Assembly: GCA_020354555.1 (NCBI GenBank) | Contig: CP070648.1 | Location: 4,527,524-4,565,499, forward strand | Source: Armatimonadota bacterium | GTDB taxonomy: Bacteria > Armatimonadota > Hebobacteria > GCA-020354555 > CP070648 | Direction of reading: 5' to 3' | Length of the DNA stretch: 37,976 bases | Part shown: in pieces, positions 1 through 8,377 of the stretch | Layout of the letters: every line of letters begins with the position of its first letter | Position numbering within the stretch: position 1 is the first letter of the stretch | Translations under genes and position numbers: made by a program | Notes under the pieces: model-generated | What the model was told of the DNA's origin: nothing | What the model saw: only the letters and a program-made list of their open reading frames with translations | Database searches by the model: none

Positions 1-14
1 CGGCCATCTGCCTA

Positions 15-2060
15 ATGGCCGGACTGCTCATCGGATACATGCCGCAGGCCGCGTGGCGCCTTTTCCTGCGCGGCATCTTCACCGTGCACCTCGTGCTCGT
101 TTCGCGCATTGCTCGATCCAAGGCGCGCCGCCTCATCGCGGCGCAGCGCAGGGCGATTGGAGACGACCCGAGCAACGCTGAGGCCCACCATCGTCTCGCC
201 CTGCTCGAGTGGGTTGCCGACCAACGTCCGGCGGCGACTCAACACATGGAGACCGCCTACGAACTGACCGAAAACGATCCCGTGGTGGCGCACAACACGG
301 GCATCATTGCCGCACACAGGGGGGACCACCCACGGGCTCTCGAGTTGCTTCGGCGAGCCGCCCAGGCGCTGCCGCCATCGCCCCCCGTCCAGGCTAACGT
401 GGCCTATGCGTTGATCCAATCCGAGCAGCACGACGAGGCGCTCGCGGCGGTGGAAGCGGGCCTGCGGCTGGACGACGGCCACATGAACCTGCGTCAGAAC
501 CGCGCCTACCTGCTCGCGCGCCGCGGGAGGTACGAAGACGCGATCCGCGACCTGGAGTACGCTCTCACCAACTCACCGCGCCTGCCCGAAGCGCTCAATA
601 ACTTGGGCGTTATCTACCACGCTCAGCGCGACGACGCGGCGGCAATCGCGCAGTTTCGCCTCGCTCTGCGTTACGATTCGCACTACGCCCTCGCGCACTA
701 CAACCTCGGCGTCGGCTACGTCGTGCGCAATGAGTTCGCCGAGGCGGCGGAGCGCCTGACGCGCGCCCTGCGCAGCGCTCCCGACCACGCGCGAGTCCGC
801 GCCGAACTCGGGCTGGCCTACTACGGCATGGGCCAGATGGAGCAGGCGTCAGCCGAGTTCCGGCGCGCAATCGAGATCTCGGGCAGCGACTTCGAGATCC
901 GCTACAACTACGGCACGATGCAGCTCAACGAGGGCCACATAGACGCGGCGATGCACGAGTTGGAGCGTGCGGATCAACTGCGCCAGCGGAATGCCGATGT
1001 GCTGATCAACCTCGGGCTCGCCGTGTATCTCAAGGGACGGCTGCCCAATGCCCTGAACTACTTCCGCGGGGCGGTCGCGGCGGATGAAGGCCACGCCGTC
1101 GCGCGCTACGACGCCGGTCTCGCCTATGACTCGCTGCAGATGCTGGCCGAGGGGGAGGAGCAGCTCAAGCATGCGATAGAGTACAACCCGAATCTGGCCG
1201 AGGCCTACAACAACCTCGGCGTCGTCGCCCTGGTGCAGGGGCTGACCGTGGAATCGGTGCAGCACTTCGCCCGTGCGGTTGACCTGCTGCCCACCAGCCC
1301 GCTGCCGCCGTCCAACCTCGGCCTCGCCTATTACCTGGAGGGCGACGCCGACGCCGCCGAGCGCGCCCTTCGGCGCGCCCTCGACCTCGACCCCGATCTG
1401 CCCACCGCGAGAGACCTCCTCGGTCGCACCTACCGCGACAAGGGCAATCTCGTGAGCGCCATCGAGCAGTGGGAGAAGCTCGTTCAGTTGGAACCGCTCA
1501 ACCCCGACGCGCAGACCAACCTCGGCCTCGTTTACTTCAAGAAAGGCCGCATGGCGGATGCCATCGCGTGCTTCCGCAAGGTGCTTACGTTCACCCCGCA
1601 TTCCCCGGAGGCGCACAACAACCTCGGCCTCGCCTACGCCCGCAACAAGCAGCTTGACGAAGCCGTGTACCACCTCGGCCGGGTGTTGGACATGCAGCCC
1701 AACAACCCGATTACCCACAGCAACTACGGGCTGGCGCTCTACTTCAAGGGCGAGACGGAGAAGGCCGTCTTCGAGTGGATGGAGGTGACGCGGTTGGCAC
1801 CGGCCTACGCCCGCGCGCGCGGTGTGTTGTCGCGCGAAACGGCGTATGACGAGTCGCAGATGGTGCTGCGTCCCCTCGACCGCCCCGCGCGGGTGATGCG
1901 ATTCCCGCCGCGCAGCGCTCCCTTCCATCACAACTTCGAGATGGCGTGGGGTCAGGCGCTCTCCTTCCAGGTGCCGTGGCCTGATGTCGAGAATGCGCGG
2001 CGCTGGTTGGAGCGGCGCAGCCGCTTGGCCGAGCGCGTACGCCGGCTCCGGGTTGTGTGA
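15..2060 (+). CDS. TPR-repeat protein, possibly 5' partial
   Basis: At least 681 residues, almost entirely tetratricopeptide repeats of about 34 residues from roughly residue 50 to 605. Recurrent cores such as EAYNNLGVVAL, DAQTNLGLVYFKKGR and EAHNNLGLAYARN are visible. TPR solenoids are protein-interaction scaffolds, so no enzymatic role is claimed. Residues 1-35 are hydrophobic with basic flanks and could anchor the protein in the membrane. The reading frame stays open upstream of the ATG at 15 to the window edge, and no ribosome binding site can be seen, so the true start may lie outside. The last 75 residues leave the TPR pattern and are rich in Arg and Pro. A gap of 164 bases follows. Bases 2153-2168 of that gap form a small perfect inverted repeat (CATAGA, TTGG, TCTATG), possibly an operator for the next gene. 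Confidence 0.85.
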   Translation: MAGLLIGYMPQAAWRLFLRGIFTVHLVLVSRIARSKARRLIAAQRRAIGDDPSNAEAHHRLALLEWVADQRPAATQHMETAYELTENDPVVAHNTGIIAAHRGDHPRALELLRRAAQALPPSPPVQANVAYALIQSEQHDEALAAVEAGLRLDDGHMNLRQNRAYLLARRGRYEDAIRDLEYALTNSPRLPEALNNLGVIYHAQRDDAAAIAQFRLALRYDSHYALAHYNLGVGYVVRNEFAEAAERLTRALRSAPDHARVRAELGLAYYGMGQMEQASAEFRRAIEISGSDFEIRYNYGTMQLNEGHIDAAMHELERADQLRQRNADVLINLGLAVYLKGRLPNALNYFRGAVAADEGHAVARYDAGLAYDSLQMLAEGEEQLKHAIEYNPNLAEAYNNLGVVALVQGLTVESVQHFARAVDLLPTSPLPPSNLGLAYYLEGDADAAERALRRALDLDPDLPTARDLLGRTYRDKGNLVSAIEQWEKLVQLEPLNPDAQTNLGLVYFKKGRMADAIACFRKVLTFTPHSPEAHNNLGLAYARNKQLDEAVYHLGRVLDMQPNNPITHSNYGLALYFKGETEKAVFEWMEVTRLAPAYARARGVLSRETAYDESQMVLRPLDRPARVMRFPPRSAPFHHNFEMAWGQALSFQVPWPDVENARRWLERRSRLAERVRRLRVV

Positions 2061-2224
2061 AGAGCGCTTGGCGTCAGCCGCGTTGGCTTCGCGCGAGCGA
2101 ACGCCCGCGAGTCCCCGTCCCGAGAAGTGTTCGCCCACCGCACGTCGAATAGCATAGATTGGTCTATGCCGCGGCCCGCAGCGGCGCGCGGCGCCGCGGA
2201 CCTGATACCGAGACTCCGTGACCC

Positions 2225-3121
2225 ATGACCACCGGACTGATCTTCGATATCCAGCGATTCTGCCTCCACGATGGGCCGGGCATCCGCACCACGGTGTTCT
2301 TCAAGGGCTGCTCCCTGCGCTGCCGCTGGTGCCACAATCCGGAGTCCATTGCGCGGCAGCCGGAGATGTACTTCTGGCCGGAGCGCTGTCTGAAGTGCGG
2401 GGCGTGCGCGCAGGCGTGCCCGCGCGGCGCGATACGCCTCGACGGAGCCCGCCGCGTCCTGCGCCGTCTGTGCGATGCCTGCGGCGAGTGCGCTCGCGTC
2501 TGCCCGGGCACCGCCCTCGAGGTCATCGGGCGGGCCATGACGGCGGACGAAGTGCTCGCGGTCGTGCTGCGCGACGAACCGTTCTATCGCACTTCCGGCG
2601 GCGGCGTCACCCTCTCCGGCGGGGAGCCGCTCGCCCAGCCCGACTTCGCGCTGGAACTGATGGCCGCGTGCCGGGCGCACGGGCTGCACGTGACGCTCGA
2701 TACCGCCGGCAATGTTAGGGATGACGTTTTCGGAGCCGCGGCGGCAGCGGCCGACCTCATCTTGCTCGACGTCAAGCATCCGGATCCCGAAGCCCATCGC
2801 CGCTTCACCGGCGTGTCCAACGAGCGGGCGCTGCGCAACCTCGCCTTCCTGGCGCGCTCGGGGCGCCGGTTCATCGTACGCGTCCCCGTCGTCCCCGGGT
2901 TCAATGACTCTCCCGAGACGCTGCTCGCCCTGGCGCGCCTCGCGGCGGAGAGCGGCGCAGCGGAGCTGAACCTGCTCCCCTATCATCCGTTGGGCGAGTC
3001 GAAGAGGCGCCGACTCGGCCGCACGACCGGGTGGCCCGTGCGGGAAGTAATGAAGCGCGATTCGCTCCGCGAGATATGCGAGGAAGCCTCCCGCTTGCTC
3101 CGAACGACCATCGGCGGCTAG
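2225..3121 (+). CDS. Glycyl-radical enzyme activating protein (radical SAM)
   Basis: 298 residues, the usual length for pyruvate formate-lyase activase relatives that carry an inserted ferredoxin domain. The radical SAM cluster motif is C29-S-L-R-C33-R-W-C36, just after GPGIRTTVFFKGC. Two 4Fe-4S ferredoxin motifs follow: C55-C58-C61-C65 and C83-C86-C89-C93. The SAM-contacting stretch TLSGGEPL comes next. Enzymes of this family cleave S-adenosylmethionine to place a glycyl radical on a partner enzyme, working in the anaerobic cytoplasm. The partner is normally adjacent, but none is encoded in this window. The ATG at 2225 has only a weak ribosome binding site. A 55-base gap separates it from the downstream deacetylase. 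The family is certain, the substrate unknown. Confidence 0.9.
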   Translation: MTTGLIFDIQRFCLHDGPGIRTTVFFKGCSLRCRWCHNPESIARQPEMYFWPERCLKCGACAQACPRGAIRLDGARRVLRRLCDACGECARVCPGTALEVIGRAMTADEVLAVVLRDEPFYRTSGGGVTLSGGEPLAQPDFALELMAACRAHGLHVTLDTAGNVRDDVFGAAAAAADLILLDVKHPDPEAHRRFTGVSNERALRNLAFLARSGRRFIVRVPVVPGFNDSPETLLALARLAAESGAAELNLLPYHPLGESKRRRLGRTTGWPVREVMKRDSLREICEEASRLLRTTIGG

Positions 3122-3176
3122 GTCGGCACGCGTTCCATCGGAAGGACCGCAATCGCCACCACAGAAAACCTACGGC

Positions 3177-3953
3177 GTGGAACTGCTGTCACGATTGCTC
3201 CGCAGCCGCCAGCACGACGCGGCCGACGGCCTCCCCGTCCTGCTCTATCACAAGATCGCGGAGTACGCTCCGGGCGCCGCGGTCAAGAGCCACTACGTCT
3301 CCCCGGCGCTGTTCCGCGCGCACATGGCCTTCCTGCACCGCGGCGGCTATCGGACCGTCGGCGTGGACGAGATACTGCGCTACATGCGCGGCGAGGCGGT
3401 GGATGTTGAACGTCCGATCGCCATCACCTTCGACGACGGCTATGATTGCGTGTGCCATAACGCCTTGCCCGCGCTCCGGGAGTTCGGCTTCGGCGCGATC
3501 GTGTTCGTGCTCGCGGGATTCATCGGCGGGGTCAACGACTGGGAGCCGGAGCGCCCCGCCGTCGTCGAGCCGATGCTGACGGCGGAGCATGTAGTCGAGA
3601 TGACGGCGGCGGGCGTCGAGTTCGGCTCCCATGCGATGACCCACACCCGGCTCAGCCAGTTGGGGGACAGCGATTTGCGCGGCGAGATGGCGGATTCGAA
3701 GAGGATGCTCGAAGACATCATCGGGAGCGAAGTGACGGCGGTGTCGTATCCGTTCGGCGATCAGGACGACAGAGTGCGGGCGTTCGCAGCGCAGGCGGGA
3801 TACACCGCTGGGTTCACCGTGGAGCGTGGGGTCAACCGTGCCGGCGGTGATCCCTTCGCCATCAAACGCCTCAACATCCGGCGTCACAATTACGTGCCGT
3901 TGTTCGCGCGCAAGCTGCGCCGCGCCTACGCGAACGCGGCGCGGCGGGACTGA
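3177..3953 (+). CDS. Polysaccharide deacetylase (NodB/CE4 family)
   Basis: 258 residues starting at GTG. The CE4 fold motifs are visible: LLYHKI at residues 22-27, the metal and base motif TFDDGY with D86 and D87, and the metal-binding His pair in SHAMTHTRL (H152 and H156). VSYPFGDQ then supplies the motif 3 region. Such enzymes remove N- or O-acetyl groups from cell-wall or capsular glycans using a divalent metal. No signal peptide is obvious, so the protein may be cytoplasmic or leave by another route. It lies 14 bases before a GT4 glycosyltransferase, which suggests joint work in surface polysaccharide or glycolipid synthesis. The start is not supported by a strong ribosome binding site. 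Confidence 0.88.
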   Translation: MELLSRLLRSRQHDAADGLPVLLYHKIAEYAPGAAVKSHYVSPALFRAHMAFLHRGGYRTVGVDEILRYMRGEAVDVERPIAITFDDGYDCVCHNALPALREFGFGAIVFVLAGFIGGVNDWEPERPAVVEPMLTAEHVVEMTAAGVEFGSHAMTHTRLSQLGDSDLRGEMADSKRMLEDIIGSEVTAVSYPFGDQDDRVRAFAAQAGYTAGFTVERGVNRAGGDPFAIKRLNIRRHNYVPLFARKLRRAYANAARRD

Positions 3954-3967
3954 GGCCAAGGCCAAAC

Positions 3968-5035
3968 GTGCGAGTATATCAATTCATCACGCCCTCTCAG
4001 ATCGGCGGCGCCGAGGTGCACGTGCTGACCTTGTCGCGCAAGCTCATTGAGCGCGGCCACCGGGTGACCGTCGTCTGCCCGCGCGGCCGCGCGCTGACGC
4101 AGGAGCTGCGCCAGCGGGGGTTCGACGTGTGGGCGCCGCGGACGACCGGCAAGCTCGACCCGGTGACACTCCAGCGCCTCGCAGGGCGCCTGCGGCGCGA
4201 CCGGGCGGACGTGCTGCACACGCATCTGTCAACCGCGAGTCTCATCGGCAGCTTTGCCGCCCGGCTCGCCGGCGTGCCGGCCGTGGCCACCGTGCATGGG
4301 CTCAACAGCCGCACCTGCTTCATGCACGCGCGGCGGATCATCGCCGTGTCGCACGCCGTGCGCCGGCACCTGGCTGCGCAGAGCGTCCCCGGGGAGCGCA
4401 TCAGCGTCATCTACAACGGCATCGAGTTGGCGCGCTATCGGGATGCGCCCGATCCGCGGCTGCAGCGCGCCGTGCTGGGGGTCGTGGACGGCGAAATGCT
4501 GATCGGGGCCGTCGGCCGCCTGGGGCCGGAGAAGGGGCATTCCTACCTCATCGAGGCCGCGGCCATTCTGGTGCAGCGCGAATCCCTGCCCGTGCGCATG
4601 GTCATCGTCGGCGGCGGCAAGAGCCGCCACGCGCTGGAGCAGGTGGCGCGGCGGTGCGGGGTCGCCGATCGCGTCATCTTCGCCGGGTTCCAGCGCGATG
4701 TCATGCCGTACGAATCCGCACTCGACGTATTCTGCCTGCCGTCGCTCAAGGAAGGGCTGTCGCTGTCCGCCCTGGAGGCGATGGCTCTCAGCAAGCCGGT
4801 GGTGGCGTCGCGAGTCGGGGGCACGCCGGAGGTTGTGGCCGACGGGGAAACCGGGCTGCTCGTGGAGCCGGCGAACCCGGCGGCATTGGCGCAGGCGTTG
4901 TCCGAGCTGATCCGCGACCCGCAGCGCGCGCGGGCCATGGGTCAGGCCGGTCGTGCGCGCGTCGAGCGGCTGTTCGATCTCGAAACCGTGGTCGGGCAGA
5001 TCGAGGATGTGTATCGGGAGTTGGCGGGGGGATGA
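3968..5035 (+). CDS. Glycosyltransferase family 4 (GT-B fold)
   Basis: 355 residues from a GTG preceded by AAGG at six bases. The N-terminal Rossmann half opens with the GGAEVHVLTLSRKL signature typical of GT4 enzymes. The C-terminal half starts with a GRLGPEKGHSYLIEA block, then has the E-x7-E nucleotide-sugar binding motif in EGLSLSALEAM, followed by KPVVASRVGGTPEVV and GETGLLV. It is a retaining transferase that moves a sugar from a nucleotide donor to a glycan or lipid acceptor on the cytoplasmic membrane face. Donor and acceptor cannot be read from the sequence. The adjacent deacetylase fits an exopolysaccharide or lipid-glycan role. It is the last gene before an 855-base non-coding stretch. 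Confidence 0.9.
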   Translation: MRVYQFITPSQIGGAEVHVLTLSRKLIERGHRVTVVCPRGRALTQELRQRGFDVWAPRTTGKLDPVTLQRLAGRLRRDRADVLHTHLSTASLIGSFAARLAGVPAVATVHGLNSRTCFMHARRIIAVSHAVRRHLAAQSVPGERISVIYNGIELARYRDAPDPRLQRAVLGVVDGEMLIGAVGRLGPEKGHSYLIEAAAILVQRESLPVRMVIVGGGKSRHALEQVARRCGVADRVIFAGFQRDVMPYESALDVFCLPSLKEGLSLSALEAMALSKPVVASRVGGTPEVVADGETGLLVEPANPAALAQALSELIRDPQRARAMGQAGRARVERLFDLETVVGQIEDVYRELAGG

Positions 5036-5204
5036 CCTCGGAGCTCTGAGCCTGCGGGGCATGCGCGGTGAGTGCGAGAGGGTACCGGCGCGGATTCCGG
5101 CCCGGCGCGCCGCGCACTGGCCGGGCGCACGGAACCCAGTGGGGCGAACGGGGTCGTCTTTCTCGGGCGTTTCCCGGTTTCCCCCGTGCCCTGTCTTCCC
5201 CCGC

Positions 5205-5364
5205 CCGGAGAAATGGTGAGGCCGCAGGCTGTGCGGGCGTGCCTGCGGCCTCTCGGTGGGGGCTGGGTGGCGGGTCAGGTTCCTAGGTATTCAGTTGCCT
5301 GGCCGCGGGGCGAACGGTCGCCTGAGCGCCGCCGTGCCCGCGGTCACGGCTCCCTGTCAGGATC
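5205..5364 (-). ncRNA. Candidate small RNA
   Basis: A minus-strand transcript starting about 5364, seven bases after a near-consensus sigma-70 promoter, would contain three small hairpins. These are GCCGTG/CACGGC at 5350-5331, GGCGA/TCGCC near 5322-5308, and a looser CAGG/CCTG stem near 5300-5274. It would then contain a 12-base perfect hairpin at 5252-5218 followed by ACCATTTCTCC, which could end transcription. The short transcript carries no convincing reading frame, and leftward genes lie on the opposite strand. It does not match the conserved cores of SRP RNA, RNase P RNA or tmRNA. Identity is unknown. Confidence 0.4.
5218..5252. terminator. 12-bp perfect hairpin, possible bidirectional terminator
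   Basis: GAGGCCGCAGGC (5218-5229) and its exact complement GCCTGCGGCCTC (5241-5252) flank an 11-base loop. On the minus strand it is followed by ACCATTTCTCC, a weak U-containing tail. On the plus strand no T-tract follows. It could end the candidate small RNA and also the glycosyltransferase transcript. Confidence 0.45.
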
Positions 5365-5370
5365 GCCGGG

Positions 5371-5399
5371 AGTATAGCAGGAATCGCGCGGGGTGTCAA
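5371..5399 (-). promoter_or_regulatory. Near-consensus sigma-70 promoter
   Basis: Read on the minus strand, TTGACA (5399-5394) is a perfect -35 box. It is separated by exactly 17 bases from TATACT (5376-5371), a five-of-six -10 box. No minus-strand protein gene lies within reach, so the promoter points to an RNA gene. Confidence 0.6.
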
Positions 5400-5890
5400 G
5401 GTTGACGGGGGTTCGTCTTGGAGCCGCTCAAGGTGATTGTCGCCCCTGAGAAAGGCACTGCGCGTGCGGATTCGCATCTCCAAATCCTGTGGACCTGCCA
5501 CCGAAAAGCGCTTGCGCTACATTCTGCGCACCCCGGGCCGATACCCACTCCGAGCACCGGCGGAGGATCCGACGCCGCAGAGTCCAGCCCAGCCGGGAAG
5601 GAAGTGCTCGTCTTTGTCTCATCTCTACGCCCATTGGCATCGCTCAATCCGAGCTGACTGCTCGTCGCCACCGGTCGCTCTGTCGCTCCTCGATCGGGCA
5701 GCGCTCCGTACGAGCGCACACGAGGTGTTGCCGCTCGATCCGCAGAAGCAACGCAACGAAATCCGGATCGCAAGAGGCCGGTGGCTTCAGCGTCGGTGCG
5801 AGCACTGCCGAGAGAGGCTCAACGGATCCCGCCGACCTGCGCTCGACGACGCACAAAGGTCATCCGGCAGAACTGCTTGCAGAGGAACCC

Positions 5891-8278
5891 GTGTTGCGAA
5901 CCATTCAGGTGTCGAAGCCGGCGTTTGCCTTGTGCCTTTGCGCCTTGGTGGTCTTCGGCAACACTTCGAGGAGCCAGCCATTGAGTAATCCCAATCCGAT
6001 GATTCGTCTCACCCAGCCGGCGGCGCGGTGGCTCGACGCATTCCCCATCGGCAACGGTCGCCTCGGCGCCATGGTCTTCGGCGGAGCGCCGACCGAACGC
6101 CTCGCCCTCAACCACGAGAACTTGTGGCGTGGGAAGACCCGATATCGCACGACGGAACCAAAGCACCAGCACCTCGCCGAAATCCGCGGCCTGTTTTTCG
6201 AGGGCAAACTGATCGAAGCCGCCGACCTCGCCGTGCGCCATCTCAGCGGACACGAGCGGCGCGTCCAGCCCTATCAACCCGTCGGCGATCTCACCCTCGA
6301 CATGCCGGGCCACGATTCGGTGTCCGACTACACCCGCATGCTCGACCTCGCCGACGGCATAGCGCACGTCGCCTACGAATGCGGCGGCGCATCGTGGCAG
6401 CGCTCCTACTTCGTCTCCGCGCCGCACCAGGCGATTATCGCCCGGCTGACCTGCGACCAACCGGCGGGCATCACCGCCCAGGTCGCCCTCAGCCGCGTGG
6501 ATGACCCGGAATGCACCCTCACCCCGTGGGCTGAGGAGGATATCTGCGGCTTCGTCGGGCGCTTTGAGGAAGGCATCGAGTTCGTCGCGGCGCTGCGTGC
6601 GATACCCCGCAGCGGGAGAATCGTCCCTGCGGCGGACGGCGGCGCCGCGCTGCACGTCGAGGGCGCGGACGAGCTGCTTGTCCTCGCGGTCGCGGATGTC
6701 TCCTGGGATGGGCCGGTGGATCGCGCCGGGTGCATTGCGCGGCTCGCCGCTCTTCCCGCGGATTGGGAGACCCTCCGCGCCGCCCACGTCGCCGAGCACC
6801 GCACTCTCTTCGATCGCGTCGGCCTGGAGTTGCACGGCCCCTCGTCAGCCGACACCGCCGACCCGACCGACGAACGCGTTCAGGCGATGAAGGGCGGGGA
6901 GGCGGATCCGGATCTCATTGCGCTGTATTTCCAGTTCGGCCGCTACCTTCTCATGGCGAGTTCCCGCTCATGCGACCAGCCGGCCAACCTCCAGGGCATC
7001 TGGAACGAGCAGCTCGCGCCGCCCTGGGATTGCGATCTCCACCACGACGTCAACATCGAGATGAACTACTGGCCCGCGGAGGTGGCCAATCTCGGGGAGT
7101 GCACGCGGCCCTTCCTGAGCTACCTGGAGCGCGCGCTGCCCGAGGGGCGCAAGGCGGCGCGCGACCTCTATGGCTGCCGCGGCATCTGCCTACCCATCCA
7201 GACCGATGTCTGGGACCGCGCCACGCCGGAGGCCCCGTGCTATGACGTGTGGACCGGCGCCGCGGCCTGGCTGGCACAGCACATGTGGTGGCACTACGAG
7301 TACACGCAGGACGCCGACTTTCTGCGCGAGCGCGCCTACCCGTTCATTCGAGAGGTCACGGCGTTCTACGAGGACTACCTGGTGCCCGACAAACAGGGGC
7401 GGCTCGTGACCGTGCCCTCGCAGTCGCCGGAGAACCGGTTCGTCGGCGGCTCGTCGCCGGTCAGCCTGGGCATCGCGGCGACGATGGACCTGGAGCTGAT
7501 CCACGAGGTCATGACCCACGCCATCACCGCGAGCGAGGTCCTGGGCTGCGATGCGGCGGAGAGGGAGCGCTTGCAGCGGCTACTACGCGACCTGGCGCCG
7601 CTACAGATCGGCCGCCACGGCCAGCTTCAGGAATGGCTCGAGGACTACGAGGAACACGAGCCCGGCCACCGACACTTGTCGCATCTCTACGCCGTGTTCC
7701 CCGGAGACCAGATCACGCCGGAAACGCCGGGGATGTGGAAGGCGGCCCGCGTGTCGCTCGAGCGGCGGCTGGCGGCGGGCGGCGGACACACCGGCTGGAG
7801 CCGCGCATGGGTCGCGGCGCTGTGGGCTCGGTTCGGGGAAGGCGACCTCGCCCGCGAGCACATGGAGCATCTCATCACGGACTTCGCCACCCGCAGCCTG
7901 CTCGATCTGCATCCGCCGGAGATCTTCCAGATTGACGGCAACTTCGGCGGCGCGGCGGCGATTGCGGAGATGCTCCTTCAGAGCCACGGCGGGGTGATTC
8001 GCCTGCTGCCGGCGCTGCCTTCCGCCTGGCCCAACGGTCGTGTCAGCGGTCTGCGCGCCCGCGGCGGATTCGAGGTGGATATCGCCTGGGCCGACGGCCG
8101 GCTCACCTCGGCAGCGATCACCAGCCTTGCGGGGCGATCCTGCACGGTGGCGGCAGGCGGCACGAATCCGATCGTGACGCACGACGGGCAACCGGTTACA
8201 GCGACACGCGACAAGGCAGGGCGCGTGCAATGGCCGACGGCGGCTGGCGAGCGCTATCAAATCGCCCCGGGGAGGTAG
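5891..8278 (+). CDS. Secreted GH95 alpha-L-fucosidase-like enzyme
   Basis: 795 residues from a GTG four bases after AGAGGA; longer upstream starts lack family sequence. A signal peptide ([15 protein letters not shown] core) precedes [22 protein letters not shown]-type sequence at the start of the GH95 N-terminal beta domain. The (alpha/alpha)6 catalytic barrel contains [12 protein letters not shown] (D386, N388). E514 in SQSPENRF is the probable acid, and D682 in QIDGNFGG the probable carboxylate of the inverting machinery. A C-terminal beta domain follows. The family hydrolyses alpha-1,2-L-fucosyl, and in some members L-galactosyl, linkages. In characterised enzymes an N-x-N pair polarises the base; here the first position seems to be Asp386. 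A GH29 enzyme lies 99 bases downstream, so the pair probably defucosylates a glycan outside the cell. Confidence 0.92.
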   Translation: MLRTIQVSKPAFALCLCALVVFGNTSRSQPLSNPNPMIRLTQPAARWLDAFPIGNGRLGAMVFGGAPTERLALNHENLWRGKTRYRTTEPKHQHLAEIRGLFFEGKLIEAADLAVRHLSGHERRVQPYQPVGDLTLDMPGHDSVSDYTRMLDLADGIAHVAYECGGASWQRSYFVSAPHQAIIARLTCDQPAGITAQVALSRVDDPECTLTPWAEEDICGFVGRFEEGIEFVAALRAIPRSGRIVPAADGGAALHVEGADELLVLAVADVSWDGPVDRAGCIARLAALPADWETLRAAHVAEHRTLFDRVGLELHGPSSADTADPTDERVQAMKGGEADPDLIALYFQFGRYLLMASSRSCDQPANLQGIWNEQLAPPWDCDLHHDVNIEMNYWPAEVANLGECTRPFLSYLERALPEGRKAARDLYGCRGICLPIQTDVWDRATPEAPCYDVWTGAAAWLAQHMWWHYEYTQDADFLRERAYPFIREVTAFYEDYLVPDKQGRLVTVPSQSPENRFVGGSSPVSLGIAATMDLELIHEVMTHAITASEVLGCDAAERERLQRLLRDLAPLQIGRHGQLQEWLEDYEEHEPGHRHLSHLYAVFPGDQITPETPGMWKAARVSLERRLAAGGGHTGWSRAWVAALWARFGEGDLAREHMEHLITDFATRSLLDLHPPEIFQIDGNFGGAAAIAEMLLQSHGGVIRLLPALPSAWPNGRVSGLRARGGFEVDIAWADGRLTSAAITSLAGRSCTVAAGGTNPIVTHDGQPVTATRDKAGRVQWPTAAGERYQIAPGR

Positions 8279-8377
8279 GGGCGGCGGATTCCGTCCGCTC
8301 AGGTCCTCGCGGCGAGGTGTCGGGGAACGTCGCCGCCCACGACGGATCGATGTGCGCAGTCAGCATGGAGACACGCA

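Larger units (their letters stand above)
5036..5890. other. 855-base gene-free stretch
   Basis: No reading frame here resembles a protein. The in-frame upstream extension of the GH95 gene is Arg-rich and lacks family character. The left half holds a 12-base perfect hairpin at 5218-5252 and a minus-strand promoter at 5371-5399, described separately. Bases 5400-5890 show no recognisable gene, repeat or riboswitch. They end with the ribosome binding site AGAGGA at 5881-5886 for GH95. Confidence 0.6.

Noticed and set aside
849-2138. 429-codon minus-strand frame opposite the TPR gene
   Set aside because: Its repeating GEAEV and VVGLG text is the antisense reflection of the TPR repeats.
5261-5310. 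Possible SRP RNA core on the plus strand (GGTCAGG)
   Set aside because: The conserved GGAA loop and AGCAG element of SRP RNA are absent, and no promoter points in that direction.
5489-5890. N-terminal extension of the GH95 protein
   Set aside because: The extra residues are Arg-rich with no GH95 character. A signal peptide and ribosome binding site start at 5891.
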